A stretch of 5,242 bases of DNA from assembly GCA_036172345.1 (NCBI GenBank), contig JASFBB010000193.1, forward strand, positions 1-5,242. The letters are read 5' to 3'. The position numbers and the translations under genes are program-made. This document shows, in pieces, positions 4,217 through 5,242 of this stretch. The DNA is from NAK82 sp036172345 (GTDB lineage: Bacteria > Chloroflexota > Anaerolineae > 4572-78 > NAK82). The notes below the pieces were generated by a model. The model was not told the origin of the DNA. It worked only from the letters and a program-made list of their open reading frames with translations, and made no database searches. Each line of letters opens with the position of its first letter. The stretch's first letter is position 1.

Positions 4217-5242
4217 ATGGCATTGCAAATCATACTATTAAGTGCACTTGCAAGTTCGGCTGTCTTTATCATCCCAGGATACGCCCTGACCCAATTGCTT
4301 CTCCCTAAAAATTTACTGTGCCTGACCGACCGCCTGTGCATTGCCTGCGGTCTTAGCATGGCCATTATCCCGATACAATTATTGGTGCTTACTCAATTGG
4401 GAATACCGAGCGGTCCGGCCAGCATACTTGGGCTTGTGATGTTAGCTCTCGTTGTCATTGCTGTGCAATATGTATTGAGGCAATGCACGGGAAGAGAATT
4501 TCTATGGGGAAGATGGGCACCCGGCACTGACGTGCAATGTCTCACAACCACCTCGTCAGCTTTGATTCCTGCCAATTGTGTTCCACCCAAAGAGTTAGTG
4601 ATACGAAAAATCCCCTTAGAAGAGATATTACTGGCGATAGTCTTTTTAGTCACCCTCATAATGCGTCTGCTCGTGATTGAGGGAGTCAACTATCCTCCAG
4701 GCGGCGACGGCTACCACCACACCTTGATCAGCCAGATCATCCACGATACGGGGTTCATTCCACAATCCTATCGCCCTTATGCGCCCCTCGACCGCTTTAC
4801 TTATCACTTTGGTTTTCATAGTTTGGTAGCGGCATGGGTATGGCTGACTCATCTCCCGGTGCCCCGTTCTACACTGCTAGTTAGTCAGATTATCAACGCT
4901 CTCACCGTGCCCACATTGTACATCTTCACAAAGGTGCTGACGGGTCGTAAGGAGGCGGGGCTCTTTGCTGCGATGGTTGCTGGTCTGATCACAGTAATGC
5001 CCGCTTATTATGTCAATTGGAGTCGCAACACCCAGTTGACAGCCAATGTGATGCTGCCGGTAACGCTTGTGGCATTGATTCAGGTTCTGGAAGCCTGGAA
5101 CACTATCCGTTGGCGGTGGTGTGTGTTGGCAGCAATCCTCATAGCAGGTCTTTTCTTGGCGCACTACGCAGTATGGTGGTTTGCCGCGCCGTTTATGTTA
5201 GTTTACGCAGCCGCTTGGGTACTTGGAAATCGTGGGCAGTGG
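4217..5242 (+). CDS. GT-C-like polytopic membrane glycosyltransferase candidate, N-terminal part (gene cut by window edge)
   Basis: The frame is open from ATG 4217 to the window end (342 codons), with no stop. The protein is strongly hydrophobic, with probable membrane segments near residues 3-29, 39-60, 66-87, 137-156, 205-218, 222-245, 251-268, 276-293 and a long run at 299-337. A polar loop spans about 88-133. After the fourth segment comes GGDGYHHTLISQIIHDTGFIP (from 162, D164, H167 and H168), then APLDRFTYHFGFHSL (D192, H197, H201), and later YYVNWSRNTQL (264-274). An Asp-x-Tyr-His loop between early helices is typical of GT-C enzymes, which use lipid-linked sugar donors outside the membrane and place an acidic catalytic residue there. 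The donor and acceptor are unknown, and an uncharacterised membrane family is the alternative. The gene follows recN by 42 bp with no visible promoter or terminator. It uses TTA and ATA codons much more than recN. Confidence 0.65.
   Translation, partial: MALQIILLSALASSAVFIIPGYALTQLLLPKNLLCLTDRLCIACGLSMAIIPIQLLVLTQLGIPSGPASILGLVMLALVVIAVQYVLRQCTGREFLWGRWAPGTDVQCLTTTSSALIPANCVPPKELVIRKIPLEEILLAIVFLVTLIMRLLVIEGVNYPPGGDGYHHTLISQIIHDTGFIPQSYRPYAPLDRFTYHFGFHSLVAAWVWLTHLPVPRSTLLVSQIINALTVPTLYIFTKVLTGRKEAGLFAAMVAGLITVMPAYYVNWSRNTQLTANVMLPVTLVALIQVLEAWNTIRWRWCVLAAILIAGLFLAHYAVWWFAAPFMLVYAAAWVLGNRGQW

Noticed and set aside
4172..4219. Stop-codon readthrough fusing RecN to the downstream membrane protein
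   Set aside because: The two genes share a frame and no second stop lies between TAG 4172 and ATG 4217, but RecN is full length, the downstream gene has its own Shine-Dalgarno and the products are unrelated.
3767..4228. Minus-strand open frame opposite the recN 3' end
   Set aside because: It is antisense to the highly conserved ATPase motifs of RecN and has no support of its own.

Overview
This 5.2 kb window looks like a bacterial chromosome segment, most likely from Chloroflexota (Anaerolineae/Caldilineae-like). That assignment is an inference from the GC-rich coding sequence, the NAD kinase/RecN protein character, a zinc-finger-plus-membrane protein of a type often seen in that phylum, a GT-C type membrane protein, and a palindromic intergenic repeat of a style I associate with such genomes. 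No rRNA or phylogenetic marker is present to confirm it.

Layout. (1) Positions 1-490, minus strand: the N-terminal part of an AI-2E/PerM-family membrane permease that runs off the left edge. (2) Positions 491-802: a divergent intergenic region with two well-formed sigma70-type promoters facing away from each other (minus strand 507-535, plus strand 758-786). Between them sits a compact non-coding repeat element (563-744) with imperfect terminal inverted repeats and two tandem, diverged hairpin units. (3) Positions 803-2189, plus strand: NAD kinase (nadK/ppnK) followed, with a 17-bp overlap, by a small protein carrying a B-box-like zinc-binding head and a hydrophobic tail. (4) Positions 2190-2437: a 248-bp gap with a candidate extended -10 promoter, a possible long leader for recN with two small hairpins, a 12-codon mini-ORF and a 9-bp tandem duplication. 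(5) Positions 2438-4174: a complete recN. (6) Positions 4217-5242: the N-terminal 342 codons of a polytopic membrane protein resembling GT-C glycosyltransferases, running off the right edge and using noticeably more AT-rich codons.

How the genes relate. NAD kinase makes NADP(H) and RecN is an SMC-like ATPase of double-strand break repair. Their proximity is a recurrent arrangement in bacteria, here interrupted by the zinc-finger membrane protein. The permease and the GT-C-like gene have no evident functional link to them. I see no CRISPR array, tRNA, rRNA, transposase gene or convincing intrinsic terminator. The least ordinary part is the divergent promoter region: a MITE-like paired-hairpin element placed between two promoters that both seem to give leaders of only about 10 nt.
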